A DNA stretch of 35,751 bases from Lapillicoccus sp. (lineage in GTDB: Bacteria; Actinomycetota; Actinomycetes; Actinomycetales; Dermatophilaceae): contig NZ_JANXRJ010000189.1 in the NCBI RefSeq assembly GCF_025353065.1, positions 1 to 35,751 of the forward strand, read 5' to 3'. The number at the start of each line of letters is the position of its first letter. Position 1 is the stretch's first letter. The notes under the pieces were generated by a model that saw only the letters and a program-made list of their open reading frames with translations, did not search any database and was not told where the DNA came from. Both the position numbers and the translations under genes were made by a program. Shown here in pieces: positions 1 to 8,296 of the stretch.

Positions 1-1182
1 AGTGCGGCCGGGGGCGATCACGTTGCTCAGGACCGTGGCGAGCCGCTCGTAGTCGTGCCACTCGTTGTAGGGCGCCGCGCTGAGCCGGAGGTAGCCCCGG
101 CCCTCGAAGGGGACGACCGCGGTCTCCACGCCCTGCTCGCCCAGGTCCCGGATCAGCGCGTCGCTGGACTCCCTCGTGTGCCCGATGCCGTCGGGGAGGG
201 GGACGAGCCGCATCTGCGGCGCCGGGCTCGCCGGCAGGGCAGAGGGGGCGCGCGGCATACCGAGGGCCGCGATCGCGCTGTCCACGAGGGGGACCACCCT
301 CTCGAGCAGGGCCGACGCGCGGACCGCGATGGCGTCCCCGCCGAGCTCGTCCCAGAAGGCGAGTGCGTCCGGGAGGGCCAACCAGGCGGAGTAGTCGTCG
401 GTGCCGTGCGCGTCGAAGGCGCCGGGGAACCCCGAGCCGTGGCCCCAGCTCGTGGTGAGGGGTGCGAGGTCCTGACGCTCCCCTTCGCTGGCCCAGAGGG
501 CCGACGTCCCCCGGGCCGCGAACGCCCACTTGTGGAAGGCGCCGGTCCAGAAGTCGGCACCGCTCTCCCCCGGTCCGTCCGGCAGCTGACCCGGCACGTG
601 CGCCGCGTCGACGAGGCTCAGGGCGCCGGCCGACCGGCATACCGCGGTCAACCGGCGCACGGGGAGGCAGGTCGCGGTGGGCGATGTGATGGCGTCGACG
701 ACCACGAGCGCCACGCGCCTGCGCTGGCGGGCGAGGGTGTCGAGCGCCCGGGCGAAGGCCTCGACCACGTCGTCGCTGCTCGCCCCCACGGGGTGGGCCA
801 CCGGCACCGTCGTCGCACCCGTCCACGAGCACCACAGTCGGATCGCGTCCCGCACGGCGCCGTAGCCGTGGGTGCTGGTGACCACGACGTCCCCCGCCCG
901 CAGCCGTCCCTGCCGGGCGAGGGAGCTCAGGACGACCGCGACCGCGTGGGTGACGTTGGGGACGAGGGCCACCGACTCGGCCTCGACATCGAGGAAGGCC
1001 GCCCCGGTGGCGCGGGCCTGCGCGACGAGTTCGACGACGTCGTAACGGATCCGGTGGCTGGGGTTCGCCTCCACCCAGTCGCGTTGCCACCGTTGCGCCT
1101 CCTCGACGACCCGGGGGACCGCGCCGTAGGACCCGTGGTTGAGATGGACCCGGTCGGGGTCGAGGAGGAAGGCGTCGCGCAC
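1..1182 (-). CDS. Class V aminotransferase-fold PLP enzyme (isopenicillin N epimerase-like), 3' end outside window
   Basis: The minus frame is open from a GTG at 1182 to the window edge (394 codons seen). A GGGAGA ribosome site lies about 9 bases upstream of the GTG. The start LNHGSYGAVP (about residues 14-23) is typical of isopenicillin-N-epimerase/cysteine-desulfurase-like class V aminotransferases. VDAAH (residues 191-195) supplies the Asp that contacts the PLP ring nitrogen, and GAFHKWAF carries the predicted Schiff-base lysine K218. The C-terminal small domain (FEGRGYLRLSAAPYNEW) is present, so little of the protein is missing. It is probably a cytosolic epimerase, lyase or aminotransferase. 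The substrate cannot be told from sequence, and no beta-lactam biosynthesis genes are nearby. It is divergent from hisN with 68 bases between the starts. Confidence 0.85.
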   Translation of the reverse strand, partial: MRDAFLLDPDRVHLNHGSYGAVPRVVEEAQRWQRDWVEANPSHRIRYDVVELVAQARATGAAFLDVEAESVALVPNVTHAVAVVLSSLARQGRLRAGDVVVTSTHGYGAVRDAIRLWCSWTGATTVPVAHPVGASSDDVVEAFARALDTLARQRRRVALVVVDAITSPTATCLPVRRLTAVCRSAGALSLVDAAHVPGQLPDGPGESGADFWTGAFHKWAFAARGTSALWASEGERQDLAPLTTSWGHGSGFPGAFDAHGTDDYSAWLALPDALAFWDELGGDAIAVRASALLERVVPLVDSAIAALGMPRAPSALPASPAPQMRLVPLPDGIGHTRESSDALIRDLGEQGVETAVVPFEGRGYLRLSAAPYNEWHDYERLATVLSNVIAPGRT

Positions 1183-1238
1183 GACCGAAAGTCTCCCAGT
1201 TGCCGCGGCGCAGAGCGACGGAGGCAGAGTCGACCGGA

Positions 1239-1244
1239 TAGCGT
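1239..1244 (+). promoter_or_regulatory. Putative -10 element for leaderless hisN
   Basis: TAGCGT fits the actinobacterial TANNNT -10 pattern. It ends 6 bases before the GTG at 1251, and no ribosome-binding site is visible. This suggests that transcription begins at or next to the start codon. No good -35 was found. Confidence 0.4.
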
Positions 1245-1250
1245 GGCCGG

Positions 1251-2054
1251 GTGACCGCCTACGACGACGACCTGCGCCTGGCCCACGTGCTGGCCGACGC
1301 GGTGGAGCGGGTCACGATGGCCCGGTTCCGGGCGGAGGACCTCGTCGTCGAGTCCAAGCCCGACCTCACGCCGGTCACCGACGCCGACCGTGCGGCCGAG
1401 GAGCACATCCGAGCCCAGCTCAAGCGGACCCGGCCCCGGGACGCCGTCCAGGGTGAGGAGTTCGGCTCCACCGGTCACGGCCCACGACGCTGGATCATCG
1501 ACCCCATCGACGGCACGAAGAACTTCGTGCGCGGGGTGCCGGTGTGGGCCACCCTCATCGCCCTCGTCGACGAGGACCGGCCCGTCGTCGGGCTCGTGTC
1601 CGCACCGGCCCTCAGCCGCCGCTGGTGGGCGGCAACCGGTTCCGGTGCGTGGTCGGGGCGTTCCCTCTCGGCGGCGAAACGGATCCACGTCTCCCAGGTG
1701 TCGTCGGTCGCGGACGCCTCGATGTCCTACTCCTCGACCGGCTCCTGGCGGAAGGTCGCGCGGCACGAAGAGTTCCTGCGCCTCGCCGACGACTGCTGGC
1801 GCACCAGGGCCTACGGCGACTTCTGGTCCTACATGCTGCTGGCCGAGGGAGCGGTCGACATCGCTGCGGAGCCCGCGCTGGAGGAGTACGACATGGCGGC
1901 CCTCGTGCCGGTCGTGACCGAGGCCGGCGGGCGGTTCACGTCCCTCGACGGACGCGACGGCTGTTGGGGCGGTAACGCGCTCGCGACCAACGGTTACCTG
2001 CACGACGAGGTGCTCGCCCGGATCGGCACGGCGGACAGGTCTCCGACGGGCTGA
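1251..2054 (+). CDS. hisN: Histidinol-phosphatase (inositol monophosphatase family)
   Basis: A 267-aa cytosolic Mg-dependent phosphatase of the inositol monophosphatase fold. The metal site is visible: GEEFG (E69/E70), WIIDPIDGTKNF (D84, D87, G88, T89) and EYDMAAL with D214. The family usually has WD at the last position and here it is YD. Length and the IDPIDGTKNFVRG signature match actinobacterial HisN, which removes phosphate from L-histidinol phosphate in histidine synthesis. Other his genes are not in the window. The GTG start at 1251 fits the leaderless -10 just upstream. The gene is convergent with the M16 peptidase gene, and a large inverted repeat lies between them. A general inositol- or nucleotide-phosphatase role is the main alternative. 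Confidence 0.88.
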   Translation: MTAYDDDLRLAHVLADAVERVTMARFRAEDLVVESKPDLTPVTDADRAAEEHIRAQLKRTRPRDAVQGEEFGSTGHGPRRWIIDPIDGTKNFVRGVPVWATLIALVDEDRPVVGLVSAPALSRRWWAATGSGAWSGRSLSAAKRIHVSQVSSVADASMSYSSTGSWRKVARHEEFLRLADDCWRTRAYGDFWSYMLLAEGAVDIAAEPALEEYDMAALVPVVTEAGGRFTSLDGRDGCWGGNALATNGYLHDEVLARIGTADRSPTG

Positions 2055-2066
2055 GGTGACCCGGGG

Positions 2067-2127
2067 CTTGGCCAGCCAAAGAATCACCTGTCCGACCCCC
2101 CGAGGGGTGATTCTTTGGCTGGCCAAG
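2067..2127. terminator. 22-bp perfect inverted repeat between convergent genes (bidirectional terminator or repeat element)
   Basis: The left arm, 2067-2088, starts CTTGGCCAGCCAAAG. The right arm, 2106-2127, is its exact reverse complement. A 17-base loop separates them. There are no mismatches. The arms are richer in A/T than the flanks, and there is no T-tract on either side. It begins 12 bases after the hisN stop and ends 6 bases before the M16 gene end, so it is well placed to stop both transcripts. Confidence 0.65.
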
Positions 2128-2133
2128 GTGGCG

Positions 2134-3516
2134 TCAGCCGGCGACCACCGTGACGTCCCCGCGGCCCAGGGCCCGGATGCCCTCGAGGTGGGAGGCGGCG
2201 TCCCCGACCACGACGATGGTCCACCGTCCGTCGACGAAGGCGCGGTATGCCGCCTGCAGCCGGTCCGCCTCGAGCGTCACCATGTCACGCAGGTTGGCCG
2301 TCGTGAACGCGGTCGTCAGACCCTCGAGGGACAGTGACGCGGCCTCGTCGGCGATGGCGTCGGCGGTCGCGTAGCGGCCCGGCGCCGTCATCGAGACGAA
2401 GTCCACGCCGGCCCGGACCTCCTCGTCGGTGAAGCCCTCCCGACCGCCGTCGAGGAGGTCGAGGAGCAGACCGAGCGCCTCGACCGTCGAGTCGGCGCGG
2501 ACGCTGCCGCTGGTGAGGAACATGCCACCGCGGCGCCGAGGACGGAAGACCGATCGGATGCCGTAGGTGTAGCCCTTCTCCTCGCGCAGGACCGCGTCGA
2601 CGCGGGCGTTCGGGGAGCCGCCGACCATGAACCCGAGGACGGGATAGGGCGACCAGCCGCCCGGGAAAGAGCGATCCGGGCCCGGGCACGCGACGGCCAG
2701 CTCGGTCTGGACGGCGCCCGGTCGGTCGATGAAGACGATCCGCTCGCGGGTGTCGGCCACCCTCGCCGCCTCCCAGGGCGATGCGGCGGAGCCCGGGGCC
2801 GGCGGCGGGGTCCACCCGCCGAGAGCGGCCTCGATCTCGGCGATCGCGTCGACACCATCGAGGTCGCCGGCGATGACGACCGTGCCTCCGACCGGGGAGA
2901 CGTTGTCGGCGTGGAACGCGACGACGTCCTCGCGGGTGATCGAGCGCACCGTCTCCCGTGATCCGGCGGTGGGTCGGGAGGCGCGCTCGGCCTCGTCGAA
3001 GTAGGTCGCGATGAGCTCGATCGCCCCTCGCTGTGCCGGCATGGCGCGCTCCTGCTCGATCTCCGCGAGCCGGGTCTTGCGGTGCCGGTCGATCTCGGTC
3101 GCCGGGAACGCGGGCTCGGTGATCACCTGGCGCAGCAGGTCGAGCGCATAGCCGAGATGGCGCTTGGCCACGTCGATGTCGACCGTCAGGCCGGCCTCGG
3201 AGATCGAGGTGCCGAGGGCGACGCCGCGACGCTCGAGCAGCAGGGCGAACTCCGCCGAGGAGTAGCGCGCCGTGCCCTCGTCCATGGACCTCGCCATGAT
3301 CGTCGCCACACCCTCGATGTCCCGTCGCTCGCGAGCGAGGGGAAGCGGCAGCGCGACGCGCACCGAGTGGACGTACTGGCCGGGGACGTCGTAGGCCACG
3401 ACCTCGAGGCCGTTGTCGAGGGTGCGTCGACGGCCCTCGGGGAAGGTGTAGGGCTCCGGGGGGACGACGGCGGGCCGGGGGACCTCGACGACGGCCGTCG
3501 CGCTGGGCTCGCTCAT
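2134..3516 (-). CDS. M16 family peptidase-like protein, catalytically inactive partner
   Basis: A 460-aa protein with the two-lobe M16 (pitrilysin/processing peptidase) layout: RRTLDNGLEVVAYDVPG at the start and the SGSVRADSTVEALGLLLDLL stretch typical of the second lobe. The zinc motif HxxEH is absent. The aligned region near residues 68-92 reads GVATIMARSMDEGTARYSSA, without any histidine. Inactive M16 subunits commonly pair with an active one, as in mitochondrial and bacterial heterodimeric M16 peptidases. Its start overlaps the stop of the active M16 gene by four bases (3513-3516), so the two are probably translated together and form a heterodimer. It is likely cytosolic, since no signal peptide is visible. 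Confidence 0.85.
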   Translation of the reverse strand: MSEPSATAVVEVPRPAVVPPEPYTFPEGRRRTLDNGLEVVAYDVPGQYVHSVRVALPLPLARERRDIEGVATIMARSMDEGTARYSSAEFALLLERRGVALGTSISEAGLTVDIDVAKRHLGYALDLLRQVITEPAFPATEIDRHRKTRLAEIEQERAMPAQRGAIELIATYFDEAERASRPTAGSRETVRSITREDVVAFHADNVSPVGGTVVIAGDLDGVDAIAEIEAALGGWTPPPAPGSAASPWEAARVADTRERIVFIDRPGAVQTELAVACPGPDRSFPGGWSPYPVLGFMVGGSPNARVDAVLREEKGYTYGIRSVFRPRRRGGMFLTSGSVRADSTVEALGLLLDLLDGGREGFTDEEVRAGVDFVSMTAPGRYATADAIADEAASLSLEGLTTAFTTANLRDMVTLEADRLQAAYRAFVDGRWTIVVVGDAASHLEGIRALGRGDVTVVAG

Positions 3517-4880
3517 GCGGACTGCACCTCCTGCTGCTCAGGCTGCTCGGGCTGCTCGGGCTGCTCGGGCTGCTCCTGCTGCTCGGGTTCCGACGCGAGC
3601 TCTGGCTCCTCCGGTCGGGCCCGGTAGGCCACGACGGCGCGGGAGGCGGGCGTGAGGTAGCGGGCAGCGGCGGCCTGCACGGCAGCGGCGTCGACCGATC
3701 CGACCCGCTCGAGGAAGGTGTTGACGTAGTCGATGTCGCCGGTGAGCAGCGCGTAGTGGCAGATCGCGTCGGCGCGTTCGTCCTGGCTGGCGAGGGAGCT
3801 CAGCCAGCCCCGCTCCGTCTCGGCCATCGAGGACTCGAGCTCGATGGGTGTCGGGCCCTCGGCCACGAACCGCTCGAGCTCCTCGCACACCGTGGCCTCG
3901 ATGACCTCGGGGTCGACCCCCTCGGCGATGTCCACCGACACCAGCCCGAGCGAGACCCCGTCGACGAAACCCATGCCGTGGGCGCTCAGGCCCGTCGCCA
4001 CCTGCTCGTCGCGCACCAGCCGATGCATGAGCCTCGAGGTGCTCAACCCCCCGATGGCGTCGAGGGCGAGGGAGCAGGCGAAGAACTCGTCCGTGTTGTC
4101 GGGCGGCAGCCGGAAGGCGAGGTAGAGCCGGTCGTTGGGCACCGCTTCCAGCCGCTCCAGCCGCACCGGCTCGGTCAGCGGCTCGAGCGCGTGCAGGACC
4201 GGAGCCGGGGGTTGCGCGGAGGCCGGCAGCGGGCCGAAGTAGGTCTCCGCCGCGGCGAACGCGTCGTCGGCCGTGACGTCCCCGACGATCGTGAGAACGC
4301 AGTTGTTGGGCCCGTAGTACCGGCGGAAGAAGGCTTGCACGTCCTCCACGCTCGCGGCGTCGAGGTCCTCCATCGACCCGATGGTCGGGTGGTGGTACGG
4401 GTGCTCGGGCGGGAAGACGGTGGCGTAGACGTCGATCAGGGCCGTGCCGTAGGGGACGTTGTCGTAGCGCTGCCGCTTCTCCTCCTTGACGACGTCCCTC
4501 TGGTTGTCGAGGTTCTCCTGCGTGAGGGCGTCGAGGAGGTGACCGTGCCGGTCGGCCTCCAGCCAGAGGGCCAGCTCGAAGGCACCCTTGGGGACGGTCT
4601 CGAAGTAGTTGGTCCGGTCGAACCACGTTGTCGCGTTGAGCCGCCCGCCCTGCGCCATGAGCGCGCTGAAGTGCTCCCCCGAGGCGACGTTGCGCGACCC
4701 CTGGAACATCAGGTGCTCGAACAGGTGCGCGAAGCCGGTCCGCCCCGGTGCCTCGTGCCGCGAGCCGACGTTGACCCAGATGTTGACGGTCACGGTCGGG
4801 ACGGCGTGGTCCTCCGACACGACGACCCGCAGGCCGTTGGGGAGGGTCCGGTCGACGATCGGGTACGCAATGTCAGCCAC
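3513..4880 (-). CDS. M16 family zinc metallopeptidase, active subunit
   Basis: A 455-aa protein with the inverted zinc motif HLFEH (H52, E55, H56) and a downstream glutamate (E133 or E134 in VVKEEKRQ) as third ligand. These are the hallmarks of M16B peptidases, which degrade or process short peptides. An N-terminal PNGLRVVVSEDHAVPTV strand and a second homologous lobe are present. The C-terminus carries an unusual acidic tail made of repeated Glu-Gln-Pro triplets. It lies 42 bases after ndh and overlaps the inactive M16 gene, giving a probable operon. No signal peptide is seen. The substrate is unknown. Confidence 0.88.
   Translation of the reverse strand: MADIAYPIVDRTLPNGLRVVVSEDHAVPTVTVNIWVNVGSRHEAPGRTGFAHLFEHLMFQGSRNVASGEHFSALMAQGGRLNATTWFDRTNYFETVPKGAFELALWLEADRHGHLLDALTQENLDNQRDVVKEEKRQRYDNVPYGTALIDVYATVFPPEHPYHHPTIGSMEDLDAASVEDVQAFFRRYYGPNNCVLTIVGDVTADDAFAAAETYFGPLPASAQPPAPVLHALEPLTEPVRLERLEAVPNDRLYLAFRLPPDNTDEFFACSLALDAIGGLSTSRLMHRLVRDEQVATGLSAHGMGFVDGVSLGLVSVDIAEGVDPEVIEATVCEELERFVAEGPTPIELESSMAETERGWLSSLASQDERADAICHYALLTGDIDYVNTFLERVGSVDAAAVQAAAARYLTPASRAVVAYRARPEEPELASEPEQQEQPEQPEQPEQPEQQEVQSA
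3541..3576 (-). repeat. 9-bp tandem repeat coding an EQP-type tail
   Basis: Four tandem copies of GGCTGCTCG (the last with one change) sit in the 3' end of the active M16 gene and encode repeated Glu-Gln-Pro. Copy number could vary by slippage without shifting the frame. Confidence 0.7.
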
Positions 4881-4922
4881 GGGCAGACCCTACGCGATGA
4901 CCCCGGAGGCGCTGCCGTGCCC

Positions 4923-6341
4923 TCAGCTCCGGCGGGTGTCGGGCAGCTGCGGCTGGTGCTCGGTGCCGAGCTGCTCGATCGCCCGACGGGCGAACACCTG
5001 CTGCTCGGTGATGGTGCGCTCGGACCGGCCGCGACCGAGGAAGCTGACCGCCCAGTGGAGCAGCGTCGTGAGGCGGCTCTTGAAGCCGATGATGTAGACG
5101 AGGTGGACGCCGAGCCAGAGCACCCAGGCGATGAAGCCCCCGAAGCGGAACCGTCCGACGCTCGCGACGGCCGAGAAGCGCGAGATCGTCGCCATCGAGC
5201 CCTTGTCGTGGTAGCTGAACGCCGCGTCCGTCGGCTGACCCGCCAGCCGACGACGAATCTGCTTGGCGGAGAAGCGCGCTCCCTGGATCGCGACCTGGGC
5301 GACACCCGGGAGGTGGTCGAGGGAAATCATGTCGCCGACGACGTAGACCTCGGGGTGGCCCGGGAGGGTGAGGTCGGGCAGGACCTCGATGCGGCCCGCC
5401 CGGTCGAGGCCTGCGCCGGTCTGCTCCGAGAGGGTCGCGCCGAGCGGGCTCGCCTGGACGCCGGCGGCCCAGACCTTGCACACCGACTCGATCCGACGCG
5501 TGTATGCCGCGTCGCCGGACCCTTCGCGGATCTCGATGCCGGTGGCGTCGACCCCGACGACCATCCCTCCCAGCCGGACCTCGACCCCCATCTTCACGAG
5601 CCGCTTCTGGGCGATGTCGCCGAGCCGCTCGCCGAACGCGGGCAGCACCTGCGAGGCGCCGTCGACGAGGACCACCGTGGCGGACGAGGGGTCGATGTGC
5701 CGGAAGTCGCGCTTGAGGGTGCGCATCGAGAGCTCGGCGATCTGCCCGGCCATCTCGACGCCCGTCGGCCCGGCACCGACGACGACGAAGCAGAGCAGGC
5801 GGGCCACCTCCTGCTTATCCCCCCGCAGGGCCGCGAGCTCGGCCTGCTCGAAGCACCCGAGAATGAGCCCGCGCAGCTCCAGCGCGTTGTCGATGTCCTT
5901 CATGCCGGGTGCGAAGCGGGCGAACTGGTCGTTGCCGAAGTAGGACTGCCCGGCACCGGCCGCGACCACGAGGCTGTCGTAGGGCGTGACGAGCCGGCGC
6001 CCGAGGCTGGTCGAGGTCACCGTCCGCGCTGCGAGGTCGATCTCGCCGACCTTCCCGAGGAGGGTCGTGACGTTGCGTTGCCGGCGCAGGACCTCGCGGA
6101 CGGCGGGGGCGATCTCGCCCTCGGAGAGGATGCCGGTGGCGACCTGGTAGAGCAGCGGCTGGAACAGGTGCGCCGTGGTGGCGCCGATGAGGGTGATGTC
6201 GACGTCGGCGCGCTTGAGGGCCTGGGTCGCGAAGAGCCCCCCGAAGCCGGTGCCCACGATCACGACCCGGTGGCGCGCCCCGGGCGAGGCGGGGGTCGAC
6301 GGCGAGGCGGGCGTCTGCGCGGGGGCGGGACCGGTGCTCAT
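4923..6341 (-). CDS. ndh: Type II NADH:quinone oxidoreductase (NDH-2)
   Basis: A 472-aa flavoprotein that passes electrons from NADH to quinone without pumping protons, bound to the inner face of the membrane. Two Rossmann dinucleotide motifs are visible: VVIVGTGFGGLFATQAL near residues 26-42 for FAD, and FVVVGAGPTGVEMAGQIAEL near 180-200 for NADH. VYVVGDM is the second FAD motif. The hydrophobic C-terminal part (FIAWVLWLGVHLVYIIGFKSR) is the usual membrane-binding segment. Residues 1-22 are a Pro/Ala-rich tail. The ATG at 6341 overlaps the stop of the upstream membrane-protein gene as ATGA, so translation is probably coupled; GGAGG is only one base from the ATG, which makes coupling more important. 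Confidence 0.92.
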   Translation of the reverse strand: MSTGPAPAQTPASPSTPASPGARHRVVIVGTGFGGLFATQALKRADVDITLIGATTAHLFQPLLYQVATGILSEGEIAPAVREVLRRQRNVTTLLGKVGEIDLAARTVTSTSLGRRLVTPYDSLVVAAGAGQSYFGNDQFARFAPGMKDIDNALELRGLILGCFEQAELAALRGDKQEVARLLCFVVVGAGPTGVEMAGQIAELSMRTLKRDFRHIDPSSATVVLVDGASQVLPAFGERLGDIAQKRLVKMGVEVRLGGMVVGVDATGIEIREGSGDAAYTRRIESVCKVWAAGVQASPLGATLSEQTGAGLDRAGRIEVLPDLTLPGHPEVYVVGDMISLDHLPGVAQVAIQGARFSAKQIRRRLAGQPTDAAFSYHDKGSMATISRFSAVASVGRFRFGGFIAWVLWLGVHLVYIIGFKSRLTTLLHWAVSFLGRGRSERTITEQQVFARRAIEQLGTEHQPQLPDTRRS

Positions 6342-8026
6342 ACCTCCAGTGTCCCCGGTGATCCGGCCGGGGCCGACATCGGGCGCGTGAGGGCGGCCAC
6401 GCCCACCACCCCGGCGGCGACAGGGACGACCACCGCGAGCGCGACCACGACGCCGGGCGGCACGGGTGCCCAGGCCAGGAGCGCGGCGATACCGACGCGC
6501 AACGTCGTCCACGAGAACGTCGGACCGGTGGTGTACCAGGTGGAGACGATCATCGCCCACACGGAGGCGTTGGTGACCAGCGTCGCGAGACCGACCACCG
6601 CGAGGGACCGGGCGAGGCCCCGGGCGCCGAGGGACCTGACCAGCCGCCTCCAGCCGACCGCGACGCACGCCGAGAACGGGACGATGGCGAGGTAGAGGTA
6701 GCGTCCCTGCGCGCCGTGGACGTAGTCGGACCAGGTGCGGTAGTCGGTCAATGACCCAGCGGCGACGACCGCCATCGTCAGCAGGGCGGGAAGCGTGAGC
6801 ATCCATGTGCGGGAACGCATCCCGGGGCCGGAGGGGAGGACGAGCGCGGCAAGCAGACCCACGCCGGTGAGAGCCAGCCAACCCCCCACCACGACCGGGC
6901 TCGGGATCGGCGTGTCCGGGAGCCCGACCCCACCCCAGATCCGGCTGAGCACCTGGACGATGAAGTTCGGGATGAACCTCGAGAGGGAGCCACCACCGTC
7001 CGGTGGCCCGTACAGCGTGCTGGTGGCTGCCGCCCCGAGACCGTTGACCTGCACCGTGCCGTAGAGCAGGAGGTTGCGCAGCCACCACAGCCCACCGACG
7101 ACGGCGCCCACGCCGACGACCAGTGCGGGCCGCGCTAGCCGACGGACCACCCGGCCCGCGCCCGGTCGTCCCCTGGACACGGCCCACGTATACGCGACGA
7201 ACGCGACGAGCGGCAGGACGAGCGCAAAACCCTTGCTCAGCAGGGCAACGGCCAGGGACGCCGAGACCAGGATGCTGGTCCGCATCGTGAGGTCGCCGGT
7301 CAGGACCCTCGTGATGGCGTAGAGGAAGACCGAGGTAGCGACCACCAGGAGGACGTCGTTGCTGACGGAGGACAGGTTGCGCACGAGGCCGGGGACCGAG
7401 AGGGGGACGAGCGCGGCGAGCACCGCCCAGGCCTCGGGGGACGCCGGGCTCCGTCCTGTGGCGGTCCGGTCGGTGCGACCGGCGCAGAGCAGCCGCTTCG
7501 CGGTGGCCCAGCACAGGACCGGCAGAGGAAGAGCCAGCACGACGCTGAGCAGCCGCATCAGCCACAGCTGGACGTCCCAGGCCAGACCCGCCACCCCGGG
7601 CGCGCGCAGGACGATGGCCTCGAGCCAGTAGTAGAGCGGCGGGTGCTGGATCATCTGGTTGCGCCGGTCGCCGGCCGCGGGCTCCACCCCACCCGCCTCG
7701 TCGAGCGTCGGCCGGTCGGCCCGGTCACGGACCGGCCCGACCGGGTCCTCGTTCGCCTCGGGCCAGTTGTGGTCGATCTGGTATCCGGGCACCTGCGTCT
7801 CGAGCGTCTCCTCCGCCCGGGTGGGCGACAGCTCGCCCGGGCCGTAGAACGTGAACGGCGCGCGTGAGTAGACGTAGGCCAGGTCGACGTGGAGCGGCTC
7901 GTCGTAGCCGTAGGACATCTTCCACACCAGGCTGGCGCCGAGCAGGAGGCTGGCCCACACCCCCGTCACCACCCAGATGACGACGGGCACCCGCCAGTGA
8001 CCGCGAAGGACTCGAACCCTCGGCAC
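6338..8026 (-). CDS. Polytopic membrane protein, GT-C glycosyltransferase-like (DUF2142/GT39 type)
   Basis: A 562-aa protein with about 10-12 hydrophobic segments. The first begins near residue 13 (VPVVIWVVTGVWASLLLGASL). A long first outer loop contains YDEPLHVDLAYVYSR; an acidic DE pair after the first membrane helix is the usual catalytic or lipid-phosphate site of GT-C enzymes. It also contains IQHPPLYYWLEA, another common motif in such proteins. It probably transfers a sugar from a polyprenyl-phosphate donor outside the membrane, but donor and acceptor are unknown. The GTG start at 8026 has GGAGGG 7 bases upstream. It is first in a run with ndh and the M16 pair. A DUF2142 protein of unknown role is the alternative. 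Confidence 0.75.
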   Translation of the reverse strand: MPRVRVLRGHWRVPVVIWVVTGVWASLLLGASLVWKMSYGYDEPLHVDLAYVYSRAPFTFYGPGELSPTRAEETLETQVPGYQIDHNWPEANEDPVGPVRDRADRPTLDEAGGVEPAAGDRRNQMIQHPPLYYWLEAIVLRAPGVAGLAWDVQLWLMRLLSVVLALPLPVLCWATAKRLLCAGRTDRTATGRSPASPEAWAVLAALVPLSVPGLVRNLSSVSNDVLLVVATSVFLYAITRVLTGDLTMRTSILVSASLAVALLSKGFALVLPLVAFVAYTWAVSRGRPGAGRVVRRLARPALVVGVGAVVGGLWWLRNLLLYGTVQVNGLGAAATSTLYGPPDGGGSLSRFIPNFIVQVLSRIWGGVGLPDTPIPSPVVVGGWLALTGVGLLAALVLPSGPGMRSRTWMLTLPALLTMAVVAAGSLTDYRTWSDYVHGAQGRYLYLAIVPFSACVAVGWRRLVRSLGARGLARSLAVVGLATLVTNASVWAMIVSTWYTTGPTFSWTTLRVGIAALLAWAPVPPGVVVALAVVVPVAAGVVGVAALTRPMSAPAGSPGTLEV

Positions 8027-8275
8027 GACAACCCTCCTCGGGTCTTCGGTGGGTGGACCGCGTCAGGGTATCCGCCGGATCTGTCGACGCCCACCCGTCG
8101 TCCCCTCCCATCCTCGCTCGCTGCCCCGATACCGTGTCGCCCCAGCCGATCGACGCAACGACAACCATTGGTCCCGCGACCCCCTCACGCTGAGCGCGTC
8201 GATCTGACCGCGAGGCAACCAACGGTCGTCGCTGCGCATCCCGTCCCGACTCCACACCCTGAGGTCGGAGTCAGG

Positions 8276-8290
8276 ATCGTGCGACACGAT
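8276..8290. promoter_or_regulatory. Short dyad just upstream of gadB start
   Basis: ATCGTG-CGA-CACGAT is a perfect 6-bp inverted repeat with a 3-base spacer, ending 6 bases before the gadB ATG. A second dyad, GACTCC (8248-8253) with GGAGTC (8267-8272), lies just upstream. The position suits an operator or a small leader structure. No ribosome-binding site is obvious. Confidence 0.35.
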
Positions 8291-8296
8291 GCACCC

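Noticed and set aside
55..1254. Long plus-strand frame opposite the class V aminotransferase
   Set aside because: The minus-strand frame has complete PLP-enzyme motifs and a ribosome site; the plus-strand product has none.
3756..6695. Open frame of 979 codons on the plus strand, across the M16 and ndh genes
   Set aside because: It spans two clear genes on the other strand and has the charged low-complexity composition of a high-GC shadow frame.
7889..8296. Upstream in-frame extension of gadB
   Set aside because: It would overlap the GT-C-like gene and its residues are not GadB-like; the ATG at 8297 gives the family length.
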